Of a stretch of DNA of 64,000 nucleotides, positions 1-8,109 are shown piece after piece. The stretch covers positions 1 through 64,000 of the forward strand of contig JBKDAN010000014.1 of the NCBI GenBank assembly GCA_046316615.1. Reading direction: 5' to 3'. A program made the translations under genes and the position numbers. Within the stretch, counting starts at the first letter, position 1, and the number at the start of each line of letters is the position of its first letter. This DNA comes from BJHL01 sp040378885 (GTDB lineage: Bacteria > Planctomycetota > Phycisphaerae > Phycisphaerales > UBA1924). The notes under the pieces were generated by a model. It saw only the letters and a list, made by a program, of their open reading frames with translations. It had not been told where the DNA came from and made no database searches.

Positions 1-825
1 GCGAAGGACGCTGAGAAGCGGACGATCGTGCGGCGGGATTTTCAGGGGAAGCTGGAACGGCTTGACGAGCGGCCTGAGATTGCGGCGGTGAGAATGCTGC
101 CGCTTGATGAGGCGACGCGCGCCGCGGTGGACACGATCATCGCGGAGCGAGCGGTGACGGTGTCGCAGATCACGCAGGAGCACTACGACTTGTTTGCGAA
201 GTTTCAGGGCGCGTTTGCGGCGGGGCCTGTGAGCGCGGAGACGCGGCGCGAGCGGGTTGCGCTGGTGCGTGAGTTGCGTGAGGTGGCGAAGGCATTGTTT
301 GAGCCGGCGTTTGTCGAGACGCTGGCGAAGGCGATGCCGGAAGAGCATGGCAACGAGCTGCGCGAGATGGTGGGGGCGTATCGCGAGGCGGTGATGGCGA
401 GTGATGCGGCGGAGCGCGGTGGGCAGACGGAGACGCGCGATGAGACGATGATGAGCGGCGAAGCGGAGGGTGCAAAGGCGGCGGATGAAGAGAAGTCGCC
501 GACGGAAGGGCGGCGCGGCGGACGCGGCGATCGCATGCGGCGTGCCATTGATGCGCAGGTATACGAGGTGCGGCTGGTAGGCCGCGAGATGGGGAAGTCG
601 TTTCAGACGTTTATCGCGGATAAGCAGCAGCGGGCGGAAGACTTGTACGCGCTAGTGGATGTGACACCGGAGCAGCGAGCGAAGATCGATGCGATTGTGC
701 GCAAGGATGGGGAGGCTGCGGCGCTGATGCCGACAGAGGCGCAGCGGCGCGAGCGGTTTGCGAAGATTTTGGCGGTGTTGACGCCTGAACAGCGGAAGAA
801 GGTTGTGAGCGAGCTGCGGAAGTGA
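1..825 (+). CDS. Spy/CpxP-like LTxxQ hypothetical protein, 5' partial
   Basis: The frame is open from the first base of the window, so the gene probably starts upstream; a GTG at 28 is the first internal candidate start. The visible 265 residues are very rich in Glu, Arg and Ala and should be mostly helical. The C-terminal part contains two motifs of the VTPEQR / LTPEQR kind, the signature of Spy/CpxP-like LTxxQ periplasmic proteins. A Glu/Gly-rich low-complexity linker lies near residues 130-170. No signal peptide is visible, consistent with truncation. The function in planctomycetes is unknown; a periplasmic chaperone or metal-sensing role is only family inference. The stop codon sits inside two copies of an 8-bp word (819-834) related to the word arrays described elsewhere. 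Confidence 0.7.
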   Translation, partial: AKDAEKRTIVRRDFQGKLERLDERPEIAAVRMLPLDEATRAAVDTIIAERAVTVSQITQEHYDLFAKFQGAFAAGPVSAETRRERVALVRELREVAKALFEPAFVETLAKAMPEEHGNELREMVGAYREAVMASDAAERGGQTETRDETMMSGEAEGAKAADEEKSPTEGRRGGRGDRMRRAIDAQVYEVRLVGREMGKSFQTFIADKQQRAEDLYALVDVTPEQRAKIDAIVRKDGEAAALMPTEAQRRERFAKILAVLTPEQRKKVVSELRK

Positions 826-846
826 CGAAGTGATCGGGTGAAATGC

Positions 847-891
847 AAAGAGACGGAGTTTGGCGGGAGTGCCGCAAAACTCCGTCTCTTT
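847..891. terminator. Bidirectional Rho-independent terminator
   Basis: A perfect 15-bp inverted repeat (847-861 with 877-891) encloses a 15-nt loop. The outer ends are A-rich on the left and T-rich on the right, so it can terminate both the plus-strand gene ending at 825 and the minus-strand fabG ending at 931. Confidence 0.9.
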
Positions 892-930
892 GTTGCTTCA
901 TTGCTTAAGTACTTCGCTTCGGTACTTCTC

Positions 931-1671
931 TCAGCACATCGTCATGCCGCCATCGACGGCGATGGTTTGGCCCGTGAGGAAGCCTGCTTCGTCGCTGGTC
1001 ACGTAGGCGACGGCGGCGGCGATGTCTTCGGGCGTGCCCAGACGCTTGATCGCCATCATGGCAGTGACGCCTTCCTTGACCTGGTCGGGCAGGTTGGCGG
1101 TCATGTCGGTCTGGATGAAGCCGGGGGCGATGCAGTTGCAGGTCACGCCCTTGCTGCCCAGTTCGCGTGCGATGGTTTTGCTGAGGCCCATGAGGCCGGC
1201 CTTGGCGGCTGCGTAGTTGGCCTGACCGGCGTTGCCGACGACGCCGCTGGTACTGCCGATGTTCACGATGCGGCCAAAGCGGCCCTTCATCATCGCGCGG
1301 GCGGCGGCGCGGCTGGCGACGAAGGCGCTCTTGAGATTGGTGTCGAGGACGCTGTCCCAATCTTCATCGCTCATGCGGAGGATGAGCGTGTCCTTGGTGA
1401 TGCCGGCGTTGTTGACGAGGATGTCGAGTCGACCGTGCTTGGTCGCGACACCTTCCACTGCGGCGGCGAAGGCCTTGGCGTCGCCCACGTCGACCGCGAG
1501 CACGTCGGCGGTGCCGCCAGCGGATTCGATGGCGGCTTTGACTTCGTTGAGTGGACCTTCGCTGCGGCTGACGAGAACCACGTGGCGACCGTCTTTCGCA
1601 AGACGGAGTGAGATGGCTTTGCCGATGCCGCGTGAGGCGCCGGTGACGAAGGCTACACGTTTGTCAGTCAT
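931..1671 (-). CDS. fabG: 3-oxoacyl-[acyl-carrier-protein] reductase
   Basis: A 246-residue classical short-chain dehydrogenase of normal FabG length. It reduces 3-oxoacyl-ACP to 3-hydroxyacyl-ACP with NADPH in the elongation cycle of type II fatty acid synthesis, in the cytoplasm. Visible motifs are the cofactor loop TGASRGIG (10-17), NNAG (87-90), the catalytic Ser140, Tyr153 and Lys157 (YAAAK), and the PGFIQTDM segment after the active site. No acpP, fabF or fabD lies next to it, so it is outside a fatty-acid operon here. SDR paralogs with other substrates exist, but the close match to FabG motifs favours the ACP reductase. Confidence 0.93.
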   Translation of the reverse strand: MTDKRVAFVTGASRGIGKAISLRLAKDGRHVVLVSRSEGPLNEVKAAIESAGGTADVLAVDVGDAKAFAAAVEGVATKHGRLDILVNNAGITKDTLILRMSDEDWDSVLDTNLKSAFVASRAAARAMMKGRFGRIVNIGSTSGVVGNAGQANYAAAKAGLMGLSKTIARELGSKGVTCNCIAPGFIQTDMTANLPDQVKEGVTAMMAIKRLGTPEDIAAAVAYVTSDEAGFLTGQTIAVDGGMTMC

Positions 1672-1724
1672 GGTCAGTTACCGAGGGGATGCAGAGGCGG
1701 AACCAGCAGGTGAACGAGACGAAC

Positions 1725-2771
1725 TCAGCCGCCGACGGAGGTCGGACCCTTTGGGGCGGAACTGCCGCCACCACCGAGCATGGCTTCGAGAGCGGCTTTG
1801 TCCATGCCGAGGACGGCGGCGAGTGCAGTGATGATTTCGTCACGCGACTTGCCGGTCGCCTGCAAGCCTTGGATGAGTGCATTCAGTGAGGCTGCATCAG
1901 GACGCTTGCCTGCGTCGAACGCGGCTTTGCCTTTGTCCATGGCCGTCTGCATCTCGGTTGGAAGCGGAGGCAGTGGCAGGCCGAGCTTCTTGGTCGTTTC
2001 GCTGCTGATCCACATGGCCAGCAACTGCTCATCGGGCAGGGATGCCAGCGCGGCCATGTTGCCAGCGAGCATGCCTGCGAGCGCATCGTCGCGGGGAGCG
2101 GCAGCGGGTGCGCTGCTTGCAACGATCGCGGTCAGCTCGCTGTCGCTGAGACTGGCGAAGTCCTGCGCGCGGGGGCGTGTGGCGTTGGTGGCGGGTGCGC
2201 CGTCGAACTTCCATGAGCCGCCTGCGGCGTTGATGGCGTTCCAACCGAGGACGTACGCGCTGCCGGGCTCTTGCACGGCGATCCACACGGTGGCATCGTT
2301 CATGGCTTGCGTGCCGGTGGGGGCGTTGTCGCGGATGCGGAGGACGCGGGCGCCTTCGATCTTGCCGGTGGCGTCGTCCCATTCGCCGCTGTTGACGAGG
2401 CCATCGAGTGTGACCTGAGCGTCGCCTGAGAGGAGTGCGCGCACGGCGTCGCTATCGCCCTTGACGATGGCGTTGGCGAGCGTGATGACAGCCTTGGCGA
2501 GCGACTCGTCGACGGGCGCGGCTTCCTGCGGGAACTGGACGCGCGGGTCGGGCTTGAGGTCGCTCAAGACCTTGCTGACGGTGACGGGTTCTGGTGCCGG
2601 GGGCGCGGGCGGCGGCGGCGGCGGTGGTGGGGGCGGCGGCGGCGGCTTGGGCTTTTCGCAACCTGCCAGAGTCACCATTGTGCCTGTGGCCATAACCAGC
2701 GCGGCGGCCGGCGCAAGCGTCAACGCGCCAGCCACCAACCCCGCTCCCAATCGCTTCGCAGCATTCACCAT
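1725..2771 (-). CDS. Poly-proline lipoprotein of unknown function
   Basis: The ATG at 2771 gives a 348-residue product starting with a long hydrophobic signal and a lipobox LAGC (35-38), so Cys38 should be lipidated. Immediately after it comes a run of 13 prolines (about 43-55), then Ala/Pro-rich sequence and a globular region with several Trp residues in its middle. The tail is Gly/Pro-rich. A longer start at 2822 is possible but would put extra residues before the signal. No Shine-Dalgarno sequence is obvious. No enzyme motif is recognised. The proline run probably acts as a rigid spacer from the membrane and should need EF-P for efficient translation. It lies upstream of fabG on the same strand with a 53-bp gap. 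Confidence 0.75.
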   Translation of the reverse strand: MVNAAKRLGAGLVAGALTLAPAAALVMATGTMVTLAGCEKPKPPPPPPPPPPPPPAPPAPEPVTVSKVLSDLKPDPRVQFPQEAAPVDESLAKAVITLANAIVKGDSDAVRALLSGDAQVTLDGLVNSGEWDDATGKIEGARVLRIRDNAPTGTQAMNDATVWIAVQEPGSAYVLGWNAINAAGGSWKFDGAPATNATRPRAQDFASLSDSELTAIVASSAPAAAPRDDALAGMLAGNMAALASLPDEQLLAMWISSETTKKLGLPLPPLPTEMQTAMDKGKAAFDAGKRPDAASLNALIQGLQATGKSRDEIITALAAVLGMDKAALEAMLGGGGSSAPKGPTSVGG

Positions 2772-2800
2772 GCGTGGAGGATAGGTGGAAGAAGGGAGAA

Positions 2801-2832
2801 AGGCACGGAGGCACCGGGGCACGAAGTGAAGA
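2801..2832. repeat. Short 8-bp word array
   Basis: Three and a half degenerate 8-bp units of the type aggcacgg / aggcaccg / gggcacga lie just upstream of the poly-proline lipoprotein. Only one arm is present. It belongs to the family of 7/8-bp word arrays found across the window. Confidence 0.55.
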
Positions 2833-2845
2833 GAGGGGAAATGAA

Positions 2846-2873
2846 AAAACGCTCCGGTTGCCCGGAGCGTTTT
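2846..2873 (-). terminator. Rho-independent terminator of the PEP-CTERM-like gene
   Basis: A perfect 12-bp stem (2846-2857 with 2862-2873) and a 4-nt loop are followed, on the minus strand, by a run of T residues. It lies 45 bp beyond the stop of the minus-strand gene at 2918. Confidence 0.9.
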
Positions 2874-2917
2874 CGTGTGTTGAGTGTCACGTGTGTCCGT
2901 GACAGATCATCAATCGC

Positions 2918-3616
2918 TTAGGCGCGACGACGACGAGCGGCGACGAGGCCACCGATGCCGACGAGAGCGAGCGCGCCGGGGGTGGGGATCGTGTAGCTGG
3001 CGAAGGTGCCGGAGTCAGAGGCAACGCTCCAGTCGGTGGTGGCGAGGCCGGCCACGCTGAGGTGGTCGACGCCGGGATCGCTGCCGCCGCCGCCTGAGCT
3101 CATGACATCGAAGCGGAAGGTGTCATTGCCGGTGAGGCCCAAGGCCGCGCGGCTGAGGGTGATGGTCTGCTTGAAGTTGCTGGTGCTGCCGCCGATGAGC
3201 AGGCCCGTGGTGTAGGTGGCGTCGAGGAGAGCGCCGCCCGGCTGGCTGCGGAGTTCGCCGCCCATGCCGTAGCCGCCGTTGTCAGCCCAGGTGCCGACCC
3301 AGAAGTCGATACCTTGGCCGCCGGTCCAGTTGATGGGGCGGGTCCAGCCGTTGTCGGAAGCGCCACCAGCTGCGCCGGTGTCGATACCGATCATGTACTT
3401 GCCCCAGCTCGAACCGCCGGCGCCGGGGTCCATTGCGCCACGCACGTTGATTTCGAACGTGATCGTCGTGGCAGTGTGGCTGACATCAACGCTGGTGATG
3501 TCGAGGTGGCTAAAGCCGTTGTTGAACAGGTCGTTCTGCGAGTCGGTGTAGGTGACCGACGCGCTGGCAGCGCTGGCGAGACCAGCAACGGCGAGCAGAG
3601 CAAAAATCTTCTTCAT
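2918..3616 (-). CDS. Secreted protein with PEP-CTERM-like C-terminal anchor
   Basis: The start at 3616 is set by a strong Shine-Dalgarno sequence (GGAGGAGA, 3622-3629) six bases upstream and by a signal peptide beginning MKKIFALLAVAGLASAASA. The mature protein (about 210 residues) is Gly/Thr/Ser-rich and should be mostly beta, with an SxTAT-rich first half. It ends in IPTPGALALVGIGGLVAARRRRA: a Pro-Gly motif, a short hydrophobic helix and an Arg cluster, the layout of PEP-CTERM sorting tails. Such proteins are exported and processed by exosortase-type systems, but no exosortase gene is in this window. A matrix or surface role is inferred. The gene is monocistronic, with terminators on both sides. 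Confidence 0.85.
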   Translation of the reverse strand: MKKIFALLAVAGLASAASASVTYTDSQNDLFNNGFSHLDITSVDVSHTATTITFEINVRGAMDPGAGGSSWGKYMIGIDTGAAGGASDNGWTRPINWTGGQGIDFWVGTWADNGGYGMGGELRSQPGGALLDATYTTGLLIGGSTSNFKQTITLSRAALGLTGNDTFRFDVMSSGGGGSDPGVDHLSVAGLATTDWSVASDSGTFASYTIPTPGALALVGIGGLVAARRRRA

Positions 3617-3796
3617 CTCAATCTCCTCCAAAAGGAACTCTCTCTGGCCGTGCGCGGGCGCAAAGTCCCGCGAGGTGAAACCCACACGACCAATCTTGTC
3701 TCTGGCACAATACTACCGCGCGGTCCAAATCTTCACAACCCTTTCAGAGGGCCTTGATGGAGAAAATCGCATTCAATAGGGTGTTTCCCCAGTAAA

Positions 3797-3818
3797 AAAC
3801 GCCCGAAAACGGGCGTTT
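3797..3818 (-). terminator. Rho-independent terminator of ftsI
   Basis: A 9-bp perfect stem (3797-3805 with 3810-3818) with an AAAA loop on the plus strand is followed by a T-tract on the minus strand. It lies just past the ftsI stop codon. Confidence 0.88.
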
Positions 3819-3859
3819 ATGTGGTGTATCTTGGACGCTATCCCGGTCGGGACTTGGTG

Positions 3860-6241
3860 TTATTCGGGTGTTTCGGGGCGGGGGCTGGCGGGGACGCCCA
3901 GGTAGGTCAGTGAGCGTTCGAGCACGCGGCGAGCGACGGGGCCTGCGGCAGCGGAGCCGTAGCGTTCAGCGCGGGCGCGACCTTCGGCGGTGCCGGGGTC
4001 ATCGATGATGGCGATGAGAACGAGCTGCGGATTCTCGACGGGCGCACCGGCGATGAAACTGCTGATGAATTGATTCTCGTAGTAGCCGCCAGCGCCGCGC
4101 GGAGCGCGCATGCCTGGTGGCGGCGCGCCGAGGGGAATCTTGGCGGTGCCTGACTTGCCGAACATGGTGTAGCGCCAGCCGCCTTCGGGCGTTTCCTTTT
4201 TCATCCAGCGGTCTTCGATGACGCTGGCGACGCCGACGAGTGTTTCGCGCGTGACCTTGGCGACGCCGGCGGGAAGCACGCGGTAGGTGACGGGCGGGGC
4301 TTCGTCAGATTCGACAGCGGTGAGGCGGAGTGTGGGGAGCGTGCCAGCAAGCTCGCCCGTGCGGGCGAACGCGCTGTAGGCGCGGACCATTTGCACCGGA
4401 GTCACAGCGATTTCGTGGCCATAGCTGACGCTGATCTGCGTATAGCCCTTCCAATTTGCCATGGATGTGACAATGCCGCCTGATTCACCGGGCAGACCGA
4501 TGTTGGTCTTGCTGCCGAAGCCGAAGCGGGTGACGAGGCGATGCATCTGCTCGTGGCTGAGACGCTGGCCGGCCTTGACCATGCCGATGTTGCTGGAGTT
4601 GACGAGCACCAGGGGCCAGGTCATGGTGTCGCGCTTGGTGACGTCTTCGAGATAGCGGTTGTCGGGAGCGTTCCAGCGGCCGCCTTCGGTGTCGAAGACT
4701 TCGTTCATTCGCGCCAGGCCCAGCTCGGTGACGACGGACCAGACGAAGGGCTTGAAGGTGGAGCCGGGTTCGTAGACATCTTCGACGTTGCGATTGCGAG
4801 CGAGGGCAGGGTGAATCTTGCGGCGCTCGTCGCCTGTGAGCACGTGGTAGCGGATGCTGGGTTTGAAGATGTTGCTGCCATCGTTGATGGCGCGGCCCTT
4901 TTCATCAACCGGTGACCATGGGAAGTCGATGGCGTTGGGAACATCGCGGACGATGTCGACGAGGGCGAGAATTTCGCCGGTCTGGGGGTTGGCCATGACG
5001 AGGCGGCCGCCCGCGGCGTTCATGAATTCGACCTGCTTCAGGACTTCGTCGTAGGCGATGCGCTGGAGCTCGAGGTCGATGGAGAGCTTGATGTTGTGGC
5101 CGTTCTTGGGCTCGATGATGGCGCCTTGCTCGATCCAGAGCGGGCGGCCTGAGCGGTCGCGCATGTAGGCGATCTGACCGGCTTCGCCTTGCAGTTCCCT
5201 TTCGAGGCGGTACTCGGCTCCCATGAGGCCCACGTGGCCGAAGCCGACTTTGCCGACGACGCCGGCGATTTCATCGCCCGCGACAAACTCGCGCACGGGG
5301 ACGCGCTCGAGGAGAACGCCTGTGAGCTGCTTGAGCGCGCCTTCGGGACGCTTGCCTTTGGCGATCAAGGCGCGGACAGCTTCTTCCTGCCCGTCGCTGA
5401 GGACATCGCCGATGGGCAGGTAGCGGATGGGCTTGGGAGGCTGAACTTCTTCGGGCTTCTTTGCGAGTTCCTTGGCGAGTTCGCTGGGGGGCGTTTCGCC
5501 GGCGAGGATGGCTTTCTCATCGGCGTACTCGGTCTTGGTCATGGCGAAGGGATCGTCCTTGCCAAGGGGGGGCACGGCGTAGTTTTCCTTCTTGATCGCG
5601 GGCTCGGCGGTGGCGTTGGGATCAGTCACCGGGGCGATCTTGCCGCCTTGTGCATCGGGGGCGGCGATCTCGGCTGCGCCAGCGCCGGGGAGGAGCGCGG
5701 GCGCGGGTGCCGGGGCGGTTGCATCGGGTGACTCGGCGGCTTGGCGGGCCTGGGCTTTGGCCTTGAGTTCGGCGATCCATGCATCGCGCGTGGCGGGCCA
5801 GGCTTTGGCGATGGCTTCGCGGCGCTGATTCTCGGTGATGGCGTCCTTGATGCGCTTGGTGATTTCACCTTCGGGCTGGCCTGTGGCCTGCGCGAGGGCG
5901 ACGATCGCGCCGTCGAGGGTTTCGTGCGTCATGAAGATGCTGGGGTCGATGACGACACGACGCGCGAACTTGGTGCTGGCGAGGAGGCGGCCTCGGCGGT
6001 CGAGAATGTCGCCACGCAGCGGGAGATCTTCGCGTGCGGTGACGCGCGGGGACATTTCGTCCTGCAACTGCGGGCTGGGGGCGACTTGCAACTGGATGAC
6101 GCGGCCCAGGGTGGCGAGCAGCAGCATGGTGATGCCGCCTGCGACCACGAGGGCGACGAAGTTGAAGCTATCTATATTGCGCCACGCGGAGCGGAGCGAG
6201 CGGGCCGGCTGCGAAGCGGCGGAGGACGGGAAGGTTGTCAT
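3860..6241 (-). CDS. ftsI: Division transpeptidase, class B penicillin-binding protein (FtsI/PBP3-like)
   Basis: A 793-residue septal peptidoglycan transpeptidase. One N-terminal transmembrane helix (about 28-48) anchors it, with the catalytic part in the periplasm. The PBP dimerisation region begins near RGDILDRRGRLLA (76-89). Catalytic motifs are STFK (Ser494, Lys497), SSN (549-551) and KSGT (696-699). It is about 200 residues longer than E. coli FtsI. The excess is largely an Ala/Pro/Glu-rich segment near 140-275, between the N-terminal subdomain and the conserved pedestal, and it looks like an unstructured insertion. It follows an FtsL-like gene with a 31-bp gap in a reduced division cluster. 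The complete set of active-site residues implies the organism makes cross-linked peptidoglycan. Confidence 0.95.
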   Translation of the reverse strand: MTTFPSSAASQPARSLRSAWRNIDSFNFVALVVAGGITMLLLATLGRVIQLQVAPSPQLQDEMSPRVTAREDLPLRGDILDRRGRLLASTKFARRVVIDPSIFMTHETLDGAIVALAQATGQPEGEITKRIKDAITENQRREAIAKAWPATRDAWIAELKAKAQARQAAESPDATAPAPAPALLPGAGAAEIAAPDAQGGKIAPVTDPNATAEPAIKKENYAVPPLGKDDPFAMTKTEYADEKAILAGETPPSELAKELAKKPEEVQPPKPIRYLPIGDVLSDGQEEAVRALIAKGKRPEGALKQLTGVLLERVPVREFVAGDEIAGVVGKVGFGHVGLMGAEYRLERELQGEAGQIAYMRDRSGRPLWIEQGAIIEPKNGHNIKLSIDLELQRIAYDEVLKQVEFMNAAGGRLVMANPQTGEILALVDIVRDVPNAIDFPWSPVDEKGRAINDGSNIFKPSIRYHVLTGDERRKIHPALARNRNVEDVYEPGSTFKPFVWSVVTELGLARMNEVFDTEGGRWNAPDNRYLEDVTKRDTMTWPLVLVNSSNIGMVKAGQRLSHEQMHRLVTRFGFGSKTNIGLPGESGGIVTSMANWKGYTQISVSYGHEIAVTPVQMVRAYSAFARTGELAGTLPTLRLTAVESDEAPPVTYRVLPAGVAKVTRETLVGVASVIEDRWMKKETPEGGWRYTMFGKSGTAKIPLGAPPPGMRAPRGAGGYYENQFISSFIAGAPVENPQLVLIAIIDDPGTAEGRARAERYGSAAAGPVARRVLERSLTYLGVPASPRPETPE

Positions 6242-6272
6242 GGGGAGGCTCCAATCGCGGCGGAGTGTGCGA

Positions 6273-6707
6273 TCATTCGGGCCGGGTGGCGTAGCGCGAG
6301 GGGCTGCTGCTCGGCTTGTTCTGCTTGCGAGGCTTCGACGGGCTCGCGGGTTTGGCGGGTTTGCCGTCCGTGGGCTTGGCGGCGGGCTTCTTGGTCTCTT
6401 CGGGCGGGGGCGCGAAGTTGCCTTGCTGGTCGAGGCCCGTCAGCTCGTTGGACGTCAGCTCGCCTGGAATGTCGTTGGTGGCGGGGCGCAGGCCGCCGGC
6501 GTCCATGGCGAGTTTTTCGACCTGCTGGGGCGTGATGCGGGCAGCGACCATGGAGCGCAGTTCAAACAGGCGCTCGTCTGCCGCGCGAATGCGCAGCTGG
6601 GCTTGTGCCATTTCGCTGGCGGCCTGAAGGCGCTGCTGGCGCAGGGCGAGCAGTGAGCAGCCCACGATGCCCAGCGAGATGATGAGGAATGTGAGCTTGG
6701 AGAACAT
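6273..6707 (-). CDS. ftsL: FtsL-like division protein
   Basis: A 144-residue bitopic protein with one N-terminal membrane helix (about 4-22) and then a heptad-like Ala/Gln/Leu/Arg segment (23-60), expected to form a coiled coil. The C-terminal part is low-complexity Lys/Pro/Ala. Sequence similarity of FtsL is always weak, so the call rests on topology, size and position directly upstream of ftsI in a cluster with rsmH. FtsL bridges FtsB/FtsQ and FtsW/FtsI in the divisome. The long Lys/Pro tail is unusual. The evidence comes mainly from context. Confidence 0.7.
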   Translation of the reverse strand: MFSKLTFLIISLGIVGCSLLALRQQRLQAASEMAQAQLRIRAADERLFELRSMVAARITPQQVEKLAMDAGGLRPATNDIPGELTSNELTGLDQQGNFAPPPEETKKPAAKPTDGKPAKPASPSKPRKQNKPSSSPSRYATRPE

Positions 6708-6748
6708 GCCGCGCTTCCCACCTGCGAACTACCGCGATTCACCGCAAA

Positions 6749-6778
6749 TGCCGACACGCCCTGTCGGACGTGTCGGCG
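6749..6778. terminator. Intergenic hairpin between LysM gene and ftsL-like gene
   Basis: A 10-nt arm at 6749-6758 pairs with 6769-6778 with one mismatch (stem core ccgacac/gtgtcgg). There is no T-run on the minus strand, so it may be an attenuator or RNA processing site within the division cluster and not a full terminator. Confidence 0.5.
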
Positions 6779-6839
6779 TAGAGAGTCGTGATGCGGCGGC
6801 GTTCTTGCGAACGCATCGCCGCGGAAAGACAGAGACGAA

Positions 6840-7868
6840 TCACTTGGCGGGGAGCGTGAGCTTCATGCCTTCGCGGATGCTGCTCGCGTTCTTGAGCTTG
6901 TTGAGCTTGACGATTTCTTCCACGCGCTTGCTGGTGCCCAGTTCACGCTGGGAGATCTGACCCAGGGTGTCGCCCTTCTTGACGGTGTAGGTGCGGGCTG
7001 CGGTGGTTGCGGGCTTGGAGGTCTTGTCGGCCTGCTGGGTTTCGGTCTTGGTCGTGGGCTTGGTGGACTTGTCAGCCTGCTTGGTGGCGGGAGCGTCCTT
7101 GATGCCCAGCTTGCTGGCATCGGGGATCTTGACGCGGACGCCTACGCGGAGGTTGCCGTCCTTGCCGATGCGGTCGCCGTTGTAGGCTTGGAGCTGCTTC
7201 CAGTATTCGCCCTTGCCGTAGAACTTCTTGGCGATCTTGAAGGCGCTGTCGCCCTGAGCGATGGTGTACCACTGATCGTCGCTGGCCTTGGTTTCGAGCT
7301 TGGGGGGCGGGGTGTTGGTGGGCGCGGGCAGGACGGTCACGCCGTTGCCAGCGACGCGGACGGTCTCACCGCCGCCGAAGGGCTTGACTTCGACGCCTTG
7401 GGCGTTGTCGATCTGGGTCTTGATGCTGGTGTTGTCGGGCGAGGACTGCTGGTTGCCGCGGAGGGTGTCCTGACCGACGATCTGGTCGGGCGTGGGGCCT
7501 TGGCTGATGGTGACGGGGCCGCTGACCTTGATGGTGTCGAGCATGGGGGGCGGGACGATTTCGCCCGCGCGGTCGGCGACGACGGTCATGGCATCGCCCG
7601 TGACGGGCTGGCCACCCGGGGTGGTGATGGGGCCGGTGGTGGTGTCAGCGGCGAACTTGATGCCGCCGTTCTGGCCTTGCTCGATGGTCACCACGGGCTC
7701 CAGCGGGGTGGGCGCGGGGGCGATGACGGGAGCGATGGCGGGGTTGGCGGAGACCGTGGAGCTGAGCTCGGCCTTGCGAGCGCTGGAGAGGTGATCAGCG
7801 ATGAGCACCGAGACCAGCAGCACCAGGAGGAAACCGACGATAAGGGCAAGTTTGAGTTCGCGAGTCAC
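6840..7868 (-). CDS. Membrane-anchored protein with two LysM domains
   Basis: A GTG start at 7868 with AAGGA upstream gives 342 residues. One N-terminal transmembrane helix (about 7-24) is followed by a Pro/Thr/Gly-rich, probably disordered stretch to about 195. Two LysM peptidoglycan-binding domains follow: 200-249 (WYTIAQGDSAFKIAKKFYG) and 292-341 (TYTVKKGDTLGQISQREL), separated by a Lys/Thr linker. No hydrolase domain is visible, so the protein probably tethers something to the cell wall at the septum. It sits between rsmH and ftsL, a place where other bacteria have no such gene, which suggests a lineage-specific division or cell-wall role. Confidence 0.88.
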   Translation of the reverse strand: MTRELKLALIVGFLLVLLVSVLIADHLSSARKAELSSTVSANPAIAPVIAPAPTPLEPVVTIEQGQNGGIKFAADTTTGPITTPGGQPVTGDAMTVVADRAGEIVPPPMLDTIKVSGPVTISQGPTPDQIVGQDTLRGNQQSSPDNTSIKTQIDNAQGVEVKPFGGGETVRVAGNGVTVLPAPTNTPPPKLETKASDDQWYTIAQGDSAFKIAKKFYGKGEYWKQLQAYNGDRIGKDGNLRVGVRVKIPDASKLGIKDAPATKQADKSTKPTTKTETQQADKTSKPATTAARTYTVKKGDTLGQISQRELGTSKRVEEIVKLNKLKNASSIREGMKLTLPAK

Positions 7869-8109
7869 GGCGTGCGTCCTTGCAGGCTGATTGCGCGGGG
7901 CGAGCAGGCGGCGCGCGGGGGCGAAGCGAGAAGTGAATCTCGCGGGCCTCCGTGCCCGAGCAGCGCGTCACGCGTGCATCTTGTAGCGAGCGGTCCTGCC
8001 GCATCCATGCGACGGTGCCGATCGCTTGAGTTCAATGAAGCTGGTGCGAGAGGCGGGAGCCTGTCGACCGGAAGTGCGGGGCGTGATCGTTGCCGCGCGG
8101 TGGTGGGTG